From an uncultured Bacteroidales bacterium (lineage in GTDB: Bacteria > Bacteroidota > Bacteroidia > Bacteroidales > Bacteroidaceae), in contig CADCDP010000015.1 in NCBI GenBank assembly GCA_902800305.1, forward strand, positions 1 to 64,000: a DNA stretch of 64,000 bases. Reading direction: 5' to 3'. How positions within the stretch are numbered: position 1 is the stretch's first letter; every line of letters begins with the position of its first letter. Both the position numbers and the translations under genes were made by a program. The notes beneath the pieces were generated by a model that was not told the origin of the DNA, made no database searches, and saw only the letters and a list, made by a program, of their open reading frames with translations. Below, in pieces: positions 45,799-54,435 of the stretch.

Positions 45799-45883
45799 CA
45801 CCCCGAAAAATAAAGTTCTCAATTGGGGGTAGTTTTATTGCCGCAACCCAAACAACCGAAATTTAACATTAAGTTCATTCAAG

Positions 45884-46993
45884 ATGAGACATTTTCTATG
45901 GGTATTGGCCATGATGGCTATCAGTATGCAGGGCTTGGCGCAAACCAACGTCAGCTCGACGAAATCAAAACAACTCGCAAATAACAAAGTTACTACAACG
46001 GTAAAAAAGCCTGTGGCAACAGCTGTAAAAAAGCCTACAGCGACACAAGATAAGAAACCTGTCACCACTCAGGACAAGAAGCCCACAACCACAACACCAG
46101 AGAAGAAACCAGCGACCACTGCCGCCACAACGACTCCTACCTGCGGATACCTCTGCAATCCACCGCTCCCCTATCTGCCGGCCAAGCTCGACATCCTCTT
46201 CATCGGCAATTCTTTCTCCATCGATACGAGCACTGCCCTACCAGAGATTTTTAACTCGCTCGGAATCCGCAACGTGAATGTATATGTCCTTTACAAGGGT
46301 GGCTGCTCGATGAAACAGCACTACGAGTATTATAAAAGTGGTGAAAAGGTTTACGAGTTTTACCGCTACAACATTCTGGGCGAAACACAACTGGAAAAAA
46401 CCACCAGCATCAACGACGTGATGCGCCGTTTCCCCTACGATGTGGTGGTGTTCCAGCAATATTCGCTCGATTCAGGCGACTACAACAGCTATGAGCCTTA
46501 TTTGTCGAAGCTGATTCAGGCATACAACATCACGAAGATTGCTCAACGCACCACTTTTGCCTTCAACGAAACATGGTCATACGCCTCCAACAACAAGAGC
46601 ATCGCCAAGTATAAAACACCTGTCGATATGTGGAAAAACATCTGCAACTCCATCAAGAAAATGAAGGCCATATCAGGCATCGATGTCATCATCCCATGTG
46701 GAACGGCGGTACAGAATGCCCGCAGCGTTGAGGCTCTCAACATCGACAACGAACTAACACGCGACGGGCTGCACATCAACCTCTATTCGGGTCGCTACCT
46801 ATTGGCTTGCACCTTCTTTGAGAGCATTATCGCCCCCTGCCTTTGCCGAAGCCTTCGCGACGACATGACCATCTATGGGAAAAGTACCGACATCGGCCCC
46901 GTGAACAACTCCAACCGTCGTCAGTTACAGAACTGTGCCCGATTGGCAGTAGCCAACAATTACGAAATCAGCGAGTTTGCGAGTGCAGAGTGA
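45884..46993 (+). CDS. Secreted SGNH-hydrolase-like protein, DUF4886-type
   Basis: A 369-residue exported protein. The signal peptide (MRHFLWVLAMMAISMQGLAQ) is followed by a low-complexity Lys/Pro/Thr region (residues about 35-88) with repeats of KKPxxT such as TQDKKPVTTQDKKPTTT, a likely wall- or surface-spanning linker. The globular domain has ILFIGNSFSID with the Gly-Asn-Ser block and DGLHINLYSGRYL with Asp-x-x-His, consistent with an SGNH/GDSL-like esterase fold (DUF4886). Substrate unknown; carbohydrate deacetylation is a common role for such folds. Its last codons are duplicated downstream (next entry). Confidence 0.75.
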   Translation: MRHFLWVLAMMAISMQGLAQTNVSSTKSKQLANNKVTTTVKKPVATAVKKPTATQDKKPVTTQDKKPTTTTPEKKPATTAATTTPTCGYLCNPPLPYLPAKLDILFIGNSFSIDTSTALPEIFNSLGIRNVNVYVLYKGGCSMKQHYEYYKSGEKVYEFYRYNILGETQLEKTTSINDVMRRFPYDVVVFQQYSLDSGDYNSYEPYLSKLIQAYNITKIAQRTTFAFNETWSYASNNKSIAKYKTPVDMWKNICNSIKKMKAISGIDVIIPCGTAVQNARSVEALNIDNELTRDGLHINLYSGRYLLACTFFESIIAPCLCRSLRDDMTIYGKSTDIGPVNNSNRRQLQNCARLAVANNYEISEFASAE

Positions 46994-47062
46994 TGCTTGT
47001 ATCAGCTATGCCGAGCTTGAGCTGATTATGCAAATCAGCGAGTTTGCGAGTGCAGAGTGATG
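46965..47062. repeat. 31-bp direct repeat of gene 3' end
   Basis: The segment AAATCAGCGAGTTTGCGAGT and its continuation (31 bp, including the stop codon of the DUF4886-type gene) at 46965-46995 recurs exactly at 47032-47062, 67 bp later. A shorter decayed third copy begins near 47074 (AAATCAACAAGTTTGC). This looks like a tandem duplication of the coding tail. Confidence 0.85.
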
Positions 47063-47144
47063 TTTATGTCAGCAAATCAACAAGTTTGCTGGGTAATAAT
47101 GTTAAACATCATTAATAAACACGCATTTAGCGACCTTTCTTTCC

Positions 47145-47173
47145 TTTGGTTTCGGAGATAAAGGCTAACTTTG
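47145..47173 (+). promoter_or_regulatory. Promoter for small secreted protein gene
   Basis: TTTG at 47145-47148, 17-nt spacer, TAACTTTG at 47166-47173; 29 nt before the ATG. Confidence 0.55.
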
Positions 47174-47202
47174 CAACATCTTATTGATAAAGAAACAGAA
47201 AT

Positions 47203-47694
47203 ATGAAGAAAATCTTATTCACCCTGCTTGTACTGGTAGCATCAGTGACAGGCATTCAGGCACAAAGCCTCTACAAGACAGTTTACGAAAGAGCAACAGC
47301 TGTAGTCAACAATCCCGCATCGTCCGACGAAGAAATCCAAATCAACCAATTCAAGATTACTGCCCTCAACTACATGTCTATGATGATCAAGAAACGTGGT
47401 CTGAAAAAGGACTCCTACTTCTACGACAGTCAGGCAGTGAACATGGCTTCGTTCATCACAGACTTTCTCGCTAATCTTGAGAATGCGCGTTCCATTTCTC
47501 CTGCCAAGCGCACCGAAATCCTGAAGATTTACACCGATGCCAGCAAGTACAACCCCTTGTTTAAAGATACAGACAAAGAAAAGGTGAACTGCTATGTGGA
47601 CGACAGATCCACGCAGACACCCTTCTGCCTTGATACGGATTGGGAAAAAGCATACGACCAAGCAACGACACTGGTCAAGGCTGCCATGAGATAA
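47203..47694 (+). CDS. Small secreted protein, unknown function
   Basis: A 163-residue exported protein with signal peptide MKKILFTLLVLVASVTGIQA. The mature part is helical (LYKTVYERATAVVNNPASSDEEIQINQFKITALNYMSMMIKKRG). The two cysteines (VNCYVDD and TPFCLD) might form a disulfide. I do not recognise a characterised family; I recall similar proteins in Bacteroidales annotated only as hypothetical. It has its own promoter and is followed by a repetitive inverted repeat. Confidence 0.7.
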   Translation: MKKILFTLLVLVASVTGIQAQSLYKTVYERATAVVNNPASSDEEIQINQFKITALNYMSMMIKKRGLKKDSYFYDSQAVNMASFITDFLANLENARSISPAKRTEILKIYTDASKYNPLFKDTDKEKVNCYVDDRSTQTPFCLDTDWEKAYDQATTLVKAAMR

Positions 47695-47716
47695 ATTCAT
47701 TAAACGTCAAATGTTC

Positions 47717-47764
47717 AATGTCAAATGTCAAATGTACTATTCCTTGCATTTCACATTTGACATT
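47717..47764. terminator. Repetitive inverted repeat before uxaA-like gene
   Basis: AATGTCAAATGT (47717-47728) and ACATTTGACATT (47753-47764) pair perfectly; both arms lie in runs of the iterated word TGTCAAA/TTTGACA. It lies between the small secreted protein gene and the dehydratase gene, so it may attenuate read-through or stabilise a 3' end. Confidence 0.5.
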
Positions 47765-47782
47765 TTACATTCAATCGAAGAT

Positions 47783-49330
47783 ATGAAGACCATCAAGATT
47801 AACCCTGCCGACAATGTCGCAGTAGCCATCGAGGCACTCAAAGCAGGAGAAAACATAGAAGTGGAAGGACAAACCATCCGAGTCAACGACGATGTCCCCG
47901 TAGGTCACAAGATTTTGCTCTGCGACCTTGCCGAGGGAGAAAATGTCATAAAATACGGTTACCCCATCGGCCACTTGAAGGAAAGTCACAAACAGGGCGA
48001 CTTCATCTGCCATGACCACATCAAGACCAACCTTTCGGGACTGCTCGACTATGAATACCACCCCGTTGACAAGACGGAGCTGACTAATCCTGCTTACGAA
48101 GAGTGGTTCCCGAAGGAACAACTCACCTTCCAAGGCTATCGCCGCAAAAATGGCGAAGTGGGTATCCGCAACGAAGTGTGGATTGTCCCGACCGTCGGCT
48201 GTGTGAACGGCATTGTGAACCAGTTGGCCAGTCATCTGACCCATGAGCTGTACAATCCAGACTCTCCGCTTTGCCAGATGCTTCCAGCCGATGCAGAACG
48301 TCTGCGCATTGTCGCCTATCCCCATAATTACGGCTGTTCCCAGCTTTCCGACGACCACGAGAACACCCGAAAAGTGCTCCGCGACCTCGTGCTCCATCCC
48401 AATGCAGGTGCGGTGCTTGTGGTAGGGCTTGGCTGCGAGAACAACCAACCCGACCAGTTCGAAGCGTTCTTGGGTGACTACGACCATGAGCGCATCCGTT
48501 TCATGGTCAGTCAGAAAGTGGAGGGCGACGAAGTAGAAGAAGGCTTGAAGATACTCCGTGAGCTTTATGCCATTGCTTCCCAAGACAAGCGTGAGACGAT
48601 TCCGCTCTCCGAACTGCGAGTAGGGTTGAAATGTGGCGGTTCCGATGGCTTCTCAGGCATTACGGCCAACCCCCTGTTGGGCGTATTCAGCGACTTTATC
48701 GTCAACCAAGGGGGAACGACCGTGCTCACCGAGGTGCCCGAAATGTTTGGTGCTGAAACCATCTTGATGAACCGTTGCGAAACTCCAGAGCTGTTCCAGC
48801 AGACGGTCTCGTTGGTCAACAACTTCAAGCAATACTTCCTTTCGCATGGCGAACCTGTGGGCGAAAACCCGTCGCCAGGCAACAAGGCCGGTGGCATCTC
48901 CACGCTCGAAGAGAAAGCCCTCGGATGCACCCAAAAATGTGGAAAGAGTGCGGTGAAGGGTGTTCTTCCATACGGCGAACGCCTTTCTGTGAAGGGACTC
49001 AACTTGCTTTCTGCTCCTGGCAACGACCTTGTGGCAGCTACGGCACTCGCTTCTTCGGGTTGCCACATCGTGCTCTTCACAACGGGACGTGGCACTCCCT
49101 TTGGCACCTTCGTCCCTACCCTGAAAGTGAGCACCAACAGTACGCTGGCTAAGAACAAACCTACGTGGATAGACTTCAACGCTGGCACCATCGTGGAAGG
49201 CGAGCCTATGGCGACGGTCTTCCATCGTTTCGTGCAGAAAGTCATCGAGATAGCCAGCGGCGAACCCACTTGGAACGAGAAAAAGAACTATCAAGAAATC
49301 GCCATCTTCAAGAACGGCGTGACCCTCTAA
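47783..49330 (+). CDS. uxaA: Altronate dehydratase family protein (UxaA-like)
   Basis: Dehydrates D-altronate to 2-keto-3-deoxy-gluconate in galacturonate breakdown. The 515 residues comprise an N-terminal SAF domain (about 1-95, IKINPADNVAVAIEALKAGENI) and a C-terminal galactarate dehydratase/altronate hydrolase domain with GYRRKNGEVGIRNEVWIVPTVGCVN, KCGGSDGFSGITANPLLG and GRGTPFGTFVPTLKVSTNS. Start chosen at 47783 (MKTIKINPAD) because the longer frame reads through the inverted repeat. No uxaB, uxaC or kdgK gene is nearby, so the pathway assignment rests on the family. An NhaC-family transporter follows after a hairpin. Confidence 0.85.
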   Translation: MKTIKINPADNVAVAIEALKAGENIEVEGQTIRVNDDVPVGHKILLCDLAEGENVIKYGYPIGHLKESHKQGDFICHDHIKTNLSGLLDYEYHPVDKTELTNPAYEEWFPKEQLTFQGYRRKNGEVGIRNEVWIVPTVGCVNGIVNQLASHLTHELYNPDSPLCQMLPADAERLRIVAYPHNYGCSQLSDDHENTRKVLRDLVLHPNAGAVLVVGLGCENNQPDQFEAFLGDYDHERIRFMVSQKVEGDEVEEGLKILRELYAIASQDKRETIPLSELRVGLKCGGSDGFSGITANPLLGVFSDFIVNQGGTTVLTEVPEMFGAETILMNRCETPELFQQTVSLVNNFKQYFLSHGEPVGENPSPGNKAGGISTLEEKALGCTQKCGKSAVKGVLPYGERLSVKGLNLLSAPGNDLVAATALASSGCHIVLFTTGRGTPFGTFVPTLKVSTNSTLAKNKPTWIDFNAGTIVEGEPMATVFHRFVQKVIEIASGEPTWNEKKNYQEIAIFKNGVTL

Positions 49331-49339
49331 ATCCTATAT

Positions 49340-49378
49340 GACCGATGGGGCATACAAGCCTTATATGCCCCATCGGTC
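49340..49378 (+). terminator. 15-bp hairpin between uxaA-like and antiporter genes
   Basis: GACCGATGGGGCATA and TATGCCCCATCGGTC with a 9-nt loop, 10 nt after the stop codon. No T tract; possibly an RNA processing or stabilising structure within the operon. Confidence 0.6.
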
Positions 49379-49396
49379 CTAAGCCAAACAGGTAGC

Positions 49397-50674
49397 ATGA
49401 AAGCCCTTTCGCCCCTCTTCATTTTCCTCATCCTCTACCTCGCCACAAGCATTATCGCTCAGGACTTCTACAAAGTCCCCATCGCCGTGGCGTTTCTTGT
49501 CAGTTCCGTCTATGCACTACTGACGGTGAAGGGGACGATGAACGAGCGCATCAAGGTGTTTGCACAGGGAGCGGGTAACCCCACGATGGTGCTTATGCTG
49601 GCCATCTTCATCCTGGCAGGAGCCTTTGCCGCCTCTGCCAAGACAATGGGAGCTGTGGATGCCACCGTGAATCTGGCACTGAAATACCTACCCGAACAAG
49701 CCATCCTGCCAGGCATCTTCCTCGCTTCCTGCTTCATCTCGCTCAGCATCGGCACCAGCTGTGGCACCATTGCAGCCCTTACCCCTTTGGCAGTGGGGAT
49801 TGCCCAGCAGTCGGGTATCAGCATTCCCCTGATGGTGGGTCTTGTGGTGGGTGGCACTTACTTCGGCGACAACCTCTCCTTCATCAGCGACACAACCATC
49901 GTAGCCACTCAGACACAAGGATGCAGCATGAAAGACAAATTCCGTGTCAACGTCCGCATCGTGGCTCCCGTGGCGGTGCTCATGCTCTTCCTCTATTTCT
50001 TTCTCGGAAGTAATATCAGCACCCCCACTGAAATCGACACCGTGAACTTTTGGCTCGTTCTGCCCTACATTGCGGTCGTCGTCCTTGCCATCTGCGGAGT
50101 TAACGTGCTGCTCACGCTCGGCATCGGCATTGCCCTTACAGGCACGGTCGGCATCCTCATGGGTACGTATGACCTTTTCGGTTGGTTCTCTGCCATGAAC
50201 GAGGGTATGATGGGGATGGCAGAACTCATCATCGTCACGATTTTAGCAGGTGGAATGCTGGAAATCATCCGTTACAATGGTGGTATCGAACTTATCATCA
50301 AAGTCTTAACCCGAAAAATCGATGGCAAGCGTGGTGGCGAACTGGCCATTGCCGCGCTGACCTGCCTCGTCAATGTCTGCACAGCCAACAACACCGTAGC
50401 CATCATCACTACCGGCCCTATTGCCAAAGACATTGCCCGACGTTTCCACATCGACCCTCGCCGTTCAGCCTCCATTCTTGATACCGCCTCCTGTTTTTCC
50501 CAAGGACTGCTCCCCTACGGTGCTCAGGTGCTCATTGCAGCCAGTCTTTCGGCCATCAACCCCATTACCATCCTACCCTACCTTTTCTACCCCATGCTCA
50601 TCGGAGTGGCCTTGCTATTGGCCATCTTCTTCCGTTACCCAAGAAAGTTTGCTTCACGAACCATAGGAATCTAA
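49397..50674 (+). CDS. NhaC-family Na+/H+ antiporter-like transporter
   Basis: A 425-residue polytopic membrane protein of about 11-12 helices with NhaC-family marks: FAASAKTMGAVDATVNLALKYLP, SIGTSCGTIAALTPLAVGIA, and the GDNLSFISDTTIVATQTQGC signature whose acidic and serine residues resemble the ion pathway of the family. Members of this family can also move organic acids in exchange for ions. Being 66 bp behind an altronate dehydratase gene, it could serve that pathway; ion exchange is the default annotation. Confidence 0.75.
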   Translation: MKALSPLFIFLILYLATSIIAQDFYKVPIAVAFLVSSVYALLTVKGTMNERIKVFAQGAGNPTMVLMLAIFILAGAFAASAKTMGAVDATVNLALKYLPEQAILPGIFLASCFISLSIGTSCGTIAALTPLAVGIAQQSGISIPLMVGLVVGGTYFGDNLSFISDTTIVATQTQGCSMKDKFRVNVRIVAPVAVLMLFLYFFLGSNISTPTEIDTVNFWLVLPYIAVVVLAICGVNVLLTLGIGIALTGTVGILMGTYDLFGWFSAMNEGMMGMAELIIVTILAGGMLEIIRYNGGIELIIKVLTRKIDGKRGGELAIAALTCLVNVCTANNTVAIITTGPIAKDIARRFHIDPRRSASILDTASCFSQGLLPYGAQVLIAASLSAINPITILPYLFYPMLIGVALLLAIFFRYPRKFASRTIGI

Positions 50675-50755
50675 GAAACATCTCTTTGTGCAAGTAAAGG
50701 TTTCTTAGTGCGAAACAAACATGCCCATAAGGGTTGCTTGCTTTCCCTAACGAAA

Positions 50756-50785
50756 GCAGGGAACAGGATTTCTCCCGTTCCCTGC
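50756..50785. terminator. Hairpin between convergent genes
   Basis: GCAGGGAAC and GTTCCCTGC with an inner AGG/CCC pairing, in the 134-bp gap between the convergent antiporter and large secreted protein genes. Followed by AAAAA on the right, i.e. a T run for leftward transcripts is absent; it may serve rightward or both. Confidence 0.5.
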
Positions 50786-50808
50786 AAAAATCGTACCGTA
50801 CAGAATCC

Positions 50809-52932
50809 TTATCGGTTCACGACCTTCTTGCCATTGAGGATATAAATACCCTTTGTGGCTGGACGACCCTTGATAGAACGACCCTGCAAGTCATAGTAAA
50901 CTGCATTTTCGTCTGCGGCAATCTCATTGATGCCTGTCGTTCCGTCGTCATTGCCTCCCTTCTGCATGTCAGACCTGTCGCTTGGCTTGTTCGTCAGCAA
51001 GTAGAGCTGTCCGCCATAGAAGGGGTTGCAAGTACCGATGTAGAGACCTTCTTCTGTAGCCAAGAACGAAGGACAACCGTAGTTGTACTTGTCACCGAAA
51101 CCTGTGCGGGTAATCACCTCAAAGTTCTCACCATCGTAGGTGCGGAAGAGGTCGAAGCCCCACTCGTTGGTCATCACCATGTGGTTGATATAGAGATACA
51201 TTTCCGCACCCTCCAAGTCAATCTTTCCAGCGATGTCCTCAGCAGCATTTTTTACCTTTTCCAAGGCAGCGAGTAGCACCTTGCTCTCGATGTCTTCACC
51301 AGGCATTGCAGCTATTTTCTCCTTGATTGCTTCGATTTCCAAAGTTATAATAGTGGATACTGCCATAGCCAACTTCTGGTAGTCAATATACTTCTTGACG
51401 GTCTCTTCATCCACCTGCTCCTCCTCGGTAAATGCTTCAAGGAAGCTCTTCAGAGTTTCCAGTTTGCTCTTCAGATCCTCGGCTTTCTCGGAAACCTTTG
51501 CGGCTACGAGGATGTTGAGCACAGCGGCGATATACTTCACTTTGGTAATACGCTCGGCAAGGCTCATCTGGAAGAAGCTCTTGTTAGTCAGCTGAGTGAT
51601 GTAGTTGTAGAAGATGCCGGCATCCATCGTGGAGATATAGAGCTGGTCGTCATACGTGCCCATGCGCCAGATGTATTCGTTCAGAGTACCTTCAGTCAGT
51701 TTGGTGAAGTTCTTCAGTTCCTCAAACTTGCCCGTTTCATCGTTGAGCTTCCACACCTTCTGTGGATTCTGGAGCGAGTTGTACATGTAGAAGAGGTAGT
51801 CAGAAGCTTTTACATCCTTCCCTGCCACCTGCTGGAGGATACCAGCGAAGGCAGAAGCCTCGGCACCGAAAGAGTGGTCAAAGTTGTAAGCATAAAGTTC
51901 GCCCTTAAACTCATACACAGAACCGATGAGCGAACGCATGGTGCCAAGTTCTCCCAACGGCACATCGCTCAAGCCAGGATTGTTGATACCGTTGGTGAGT
52001 CCAGCCACTTCCTCCCAGTACCAGCCATATTCGTTAGCTGTTTCACCTTCAGCTGCAGGATGTCCTTTGTAGATGACGAAACCAGCGTGGCTCGGTGCGG
52101 TGGCATAGATGTAACCATTGTGGTTGGCAAGCTCCCAGATGGGAGCACCTGCCCAGTTGCCTTGGATGGGGTCATAGGCAACCCAGCCGAAATCCTTGTA
52201 GTCAGCCACACGCTCCCACACGGTATCGTCCTCGTTGCTCTTGCGCAACACCGCCATCTTTGCCATTGGTTCCATATCACCCTCTCGTACTTCCTCGCGG
52301 TCGTCGGCACCAGCAAAGAAGAGGTGACCGTCATATTCGCAGTTGGCACGCAACGACACAGAACCCATTGTCTGGAACACCTTCGTGAAGTTGCCCTCTG
52401 TGTCGAGCTTCAGGATGTACTGTGCATTGGCGGGATTGGCAGAATAGCTGCCGAAGTAAACGTTTTCGCCGAAGGTCACTGCCATGCGGAAATAATCGCC
52501 AGTGTCAGCGGTGTAAATAACCTTAAACTCACCCGTCTTGCGGTTGTAGGAGATGATGTTAGCTCCTTCATTAGCATCGTTACGAGGAATGTCGCCGTTA
52601 GTCACAGCATTAATCATCGCCCAAAATGTGTCGAGGGTAATGCCACTGGCTGCAAACTGTGGAGCATAGAGGTTGACCAGAGCAGAGGCAATGTTACGGG
52701 TTGTAGCAATGTAAATCTCGTCGCCACGCATAGCCAAACGCCATGTATAACTGTTTTCACGGTCGCCACCAGGCATGAGACCATCCACCTCACGTTCTCC
52801 ACGGTCGGGGTTAGAGATTTTCACAAGCGTGTAGCCGAGTTCATCATCGTTGTCGGCTGTCGGTTGCGGCGTTGCAGCTACATACTGAGCTGGCAGCAAT
52901 GCCATCAAAGCGTAAAGTAAATGTTTCTTCAT
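50809..52932 (-). CDS. Large secreted protein with propeller-like repeats and GKKV-type tail
   Basis: A 707-residue exported protein; signal peptide MKKHLLYALMALLPAQYVAA. The first 440 residues have regularly spaced blades: GDEIYIATTRN, GENVYFGSY, DGHLFFAGADD, NGYIYATAPS, KGELYAYNF, DDQLYISTMDAG. A long helical insertion (about 465-590) interrupts, followed by a last blade (EEGLYIGTCNPFYGGQLYLL). The tail YYDLQGRSIKGRPATKG then GIYILNGKKVVNR is the same type as in two other secreted proteins here. Function unrecognised; probably cell-surface or extracellular. Confidence 0.7.
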   Translation of the reverse strand: MKKHLLYALMALLPAQYVAATPQPTADNDDELGYTLVKISNPDRGEREVDGLMPGGDRENSYTWRLAMRGDEIYIATTRNIASALVNLYAPQFAASGITLDTFWAMINAVTNGDIPRNDANEGANIISYNRKTGEFKVIYTADTGDYFRMAVTFGENVYFGSYSANPANAQYILKLDTEGNFTKVFQTMGSVSLRANCEYDGHLFFAGADDREEVREGDMEPMAKMAVLRKSNEDDTVWERVADYKDFGWVAYDPIQGNWAGAPIWELANHNGYIYATAPSHAGFVIYKGHPAAEGETANEYGWYWEEVAGLTNGINNPGLSDVPLGELGTMRSLIGSVYEFKGELYAYNFDHSFGAEASAFAGILQQVAGKDVKASDYLFYMYNSLQNPQKVWKLNDETGKFEELKNFTKLTEGTLNEYIWRMGTYDDQLYISTMDAGIFYNYITQLTNKSFFQMSLAERITKVKYIAAVLNILVAAKVSEKAEDLKSKLETLKSFLEAFTEEEQVDEETVKKYIDYQKLAMAVSTIITLEIEAIKEKIAAMPGEDIESKVLLAALEKVKNAAEDIAGKIDLEGAEMYLYINHMVMTNEWGFDLFRTYDGENFEVITRTGFGDKYNYGCPSFLATEEGLYIGTCNPFYGGQLYLLTNKPSDRSDMQKGGNDDGTTGINEIAADENAVYYDLQGRSIKGRPATKGIYILNGKKVVNR

Positions 52933-53037
52933 AAGAGTTACTATTTGGTTAATAAATTCATATATGATACTTGATATCTATTCAAGTTTGGTTTTTCCTA
53001 TAGGTATTACTTCGTTCATTAGATTGTTATTCATTGA

Positions 53038-53069
53038 CAAAGGTAGCGATTCCGTTTGTAACAACCAAA
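53038..53069 (-). promoter_or_regulatory. Promoter for the large secreted protein gene
   Basis: On the minus strand, TTTG (53069-53066), 20-nt spacer, TACCTTTG (53045-53038): a complete match to the Bacteroidetes promoter, about 105 nt before the ATG at 52932. Confidence 0.7.
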
Positions 53070-53160
53070 TAAAAAAGGGGAAAAGTAAACAAATCAGCAA
53101 AATTTTGTCACTAAACGGGTGTCAACATCGAGATGTACCCCTTGTCCCTTTCTACGGTCA

Positions 53161-53257
53161 GCCGCACACCACTCAATCGCACCCGTCGGGTACGACGTGC
53201 CGTACCCGTCGGGTGCGGTGTGTCGTACCCGACGGGTGCGATGAAGAGGTGTCGAGC
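53161..53257. repeat. Triple-palindrome element, copy 3
   Basis: Core 53176-53242 (67 bp) begins ATCGCACCCGTCGGGT and ends with the exact complement ACCCGACGGGTGCGAT, with ACCCGTCGGGT in the middle. The right flank GAAGAGGTGTCGAGC keeps CGAGC 15 nt after the core. It sits just past the mnmA stop codon. Confidence 0.85.
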
Positions 53258-53313
53258 ATACGTATTAGGTCATCTATTCGATGCCTTTGTGACGTTAAGC
53301 CCTACAGAAAAAT

Positions 53314-54435
53314 TCAGTTGATTTCCCCACTGCCGAAACAAAGATGGTGGTCGGCATCATAAACCACACAAAACTGACCAGGAGCAACACCGTGTATCTT
53401 CTGGTCGGCTTGGAGGAAGTAGGTGCCGTCTTCTTTTTGTGTAAAAGTGCCCGTGAGATATTCAGGGGTGTGACGAATCTTGAAAGTCACACGAAGCTCG
53501 TTTCCGTTTTTCCCTTCATAGACGTTCAACGGTTCAGTACCACGACGAAAGACCTCACTTTGAAGGGGGTTCTCCGTAATAAAATGAAAATCATTCATCG
53601 TGATATGGTCTTTATAGACCTTCTCGGGGTCGTAACCATGAGAAACAAAGAGGATATTACGCTTCAAGTTCTTCTTCACCACAAACCAAGGACCACCGCC
53701 GAAACCCAACCCCTTGCGCTGGCCGATGGTGTAGAACCACAAACCTTTGTGCTCCCCTATCTTATGGCCAGTTTCTATCTCGCGCACATCGCCTGGGTTC
53801 TCTCCCAAATGAGCCTTGATGTAGTCACGAAAATCAATGTTTCCAAGGAAACAAATGCCTTGGCTGTCCTTACGTTCTGCATTCAACAAATGGGCTTTCT
53901 CTGCCACTTCGCGCACTTCATGCTTCCACAGGTGGCCAATAGGGAATAACAGTTTGCTGACTTGCAAGGAATCGATTTGACAAAGAAAATCAGTTTGGTC
54001 TTTCACGGGGTCAGGCGACGTGGAGAGCCACACTTTGTCGCCAACCACTGTGGTTGTGGCATAATGTCCCGTAGCCGTATAGTCAAAATCCTTTCCTGCC
54101 ACATCTTCAAAACAACCGAACTTAATGAGTTTGTTGCACATCACATCGGGATTGGGGGTCAAACCCTGACGGGCTTTGTCCATCGTATAACCCACCACTT
54201 TGTCCCAATACTCCTTATGAAGGTCGATGACATCGAACTTCAAGCCATAACGACGTGCCAACCACTGGCAAATCTCCACATCCTCTTCGGAGGTGCAGTT
54301 CCACTCTGTGTCTTTGTCCGGACCTATCTTAATATAAAAAAGATGTGGGTCAATCCCCTGCTCTTTCAGCAAATGTACCGAAACAGCGGAATCGACACCA
54401 CCCGAAACCAATGCAGCAACAGACTTTCCCATCAC
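53314..54435 (-). CDS. mnmA: tRNA-specific 2-thiouridylase MnmA
   Basis: Thiolates U34 of Lys, Glu and Gln tRNAs. The 373-residue protein has the PP-loop ALVSGGVDSAVS, the first catalytic cysteine in NPDVMCNKLIKFG and the second in GICFLGNIDFRDYI, followed by the oxidoreductase-like and barrel C-terminal domains. It overlaps the end of nadA by 4 nt (ATGA), so the two are translationally coupled. The double Met start makes the start exact to one codon. A palindromic element lies downstream. Confidence 0.93.
   Translation of the reverse strand: MMGKSVAALVSGGVDSAVSVHLLKEQGIDPHLFYIKIGPDKDTEWNCTSEEDVEICQWLARRYGLKFDVIDLHKEYWDKVVGYTMDKARQGLTPNPDVMCNKLIKFGCFEDVAGKDFDYTATGHYATTTVVGDKVWLSTSPDPVKDQTDFLCQIDSLQVSKLLFPIGHLWKHEVREVAEKAHLLNAERKDSQGICFLGNIDFRDYIKAHLGENPGDVREIETGHKIGEHKGLWFYTIGQRKGLGFGGGPWFVVKKNLKRNILFVSHGYDPEKVYKDHITMNDFHFITENPLQSEVFRRGTEPLNVYEGKNGNELRVTFKIRHTPEYLTGTFTQKEDGTYFLQADQKIHGVAPGQFCVVYDADHHLCFGSGEIN

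Larger units (their letters stand above)
45390..45883. other. Intergenic region after trp operon
   Basis: About 490 bp without a recognised gene. It holds a full promoter at 45466-45496 with nothing recognisable downstream except the palindromic element at 45559-45667, and the promoter of the next gene at 45768-45798. A 50-codon open frame at 45510-45662 reads through the palindromes and ends within the element's right end; I regard it as non-coding. Confidence 0.55.
52933..53313. other. Intergenic region with promoter and repeat copy 3
   Basis: About 380 bp between the 3' end of mnmA and the 5' end of the large secreted protein gene. It contains the promoter of the latter (53038-53069) and the third triple-palindrome element. 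No coding sequence recognised. Confidence 0.65.

Noticed and set aside
51874..52920. 348-codon plus-strand ORF opposite the large secreted protein
   Set aside because: The minus-strand gene has a signal peptide, blades, a tail and a promoter; the plus frame has none of these.
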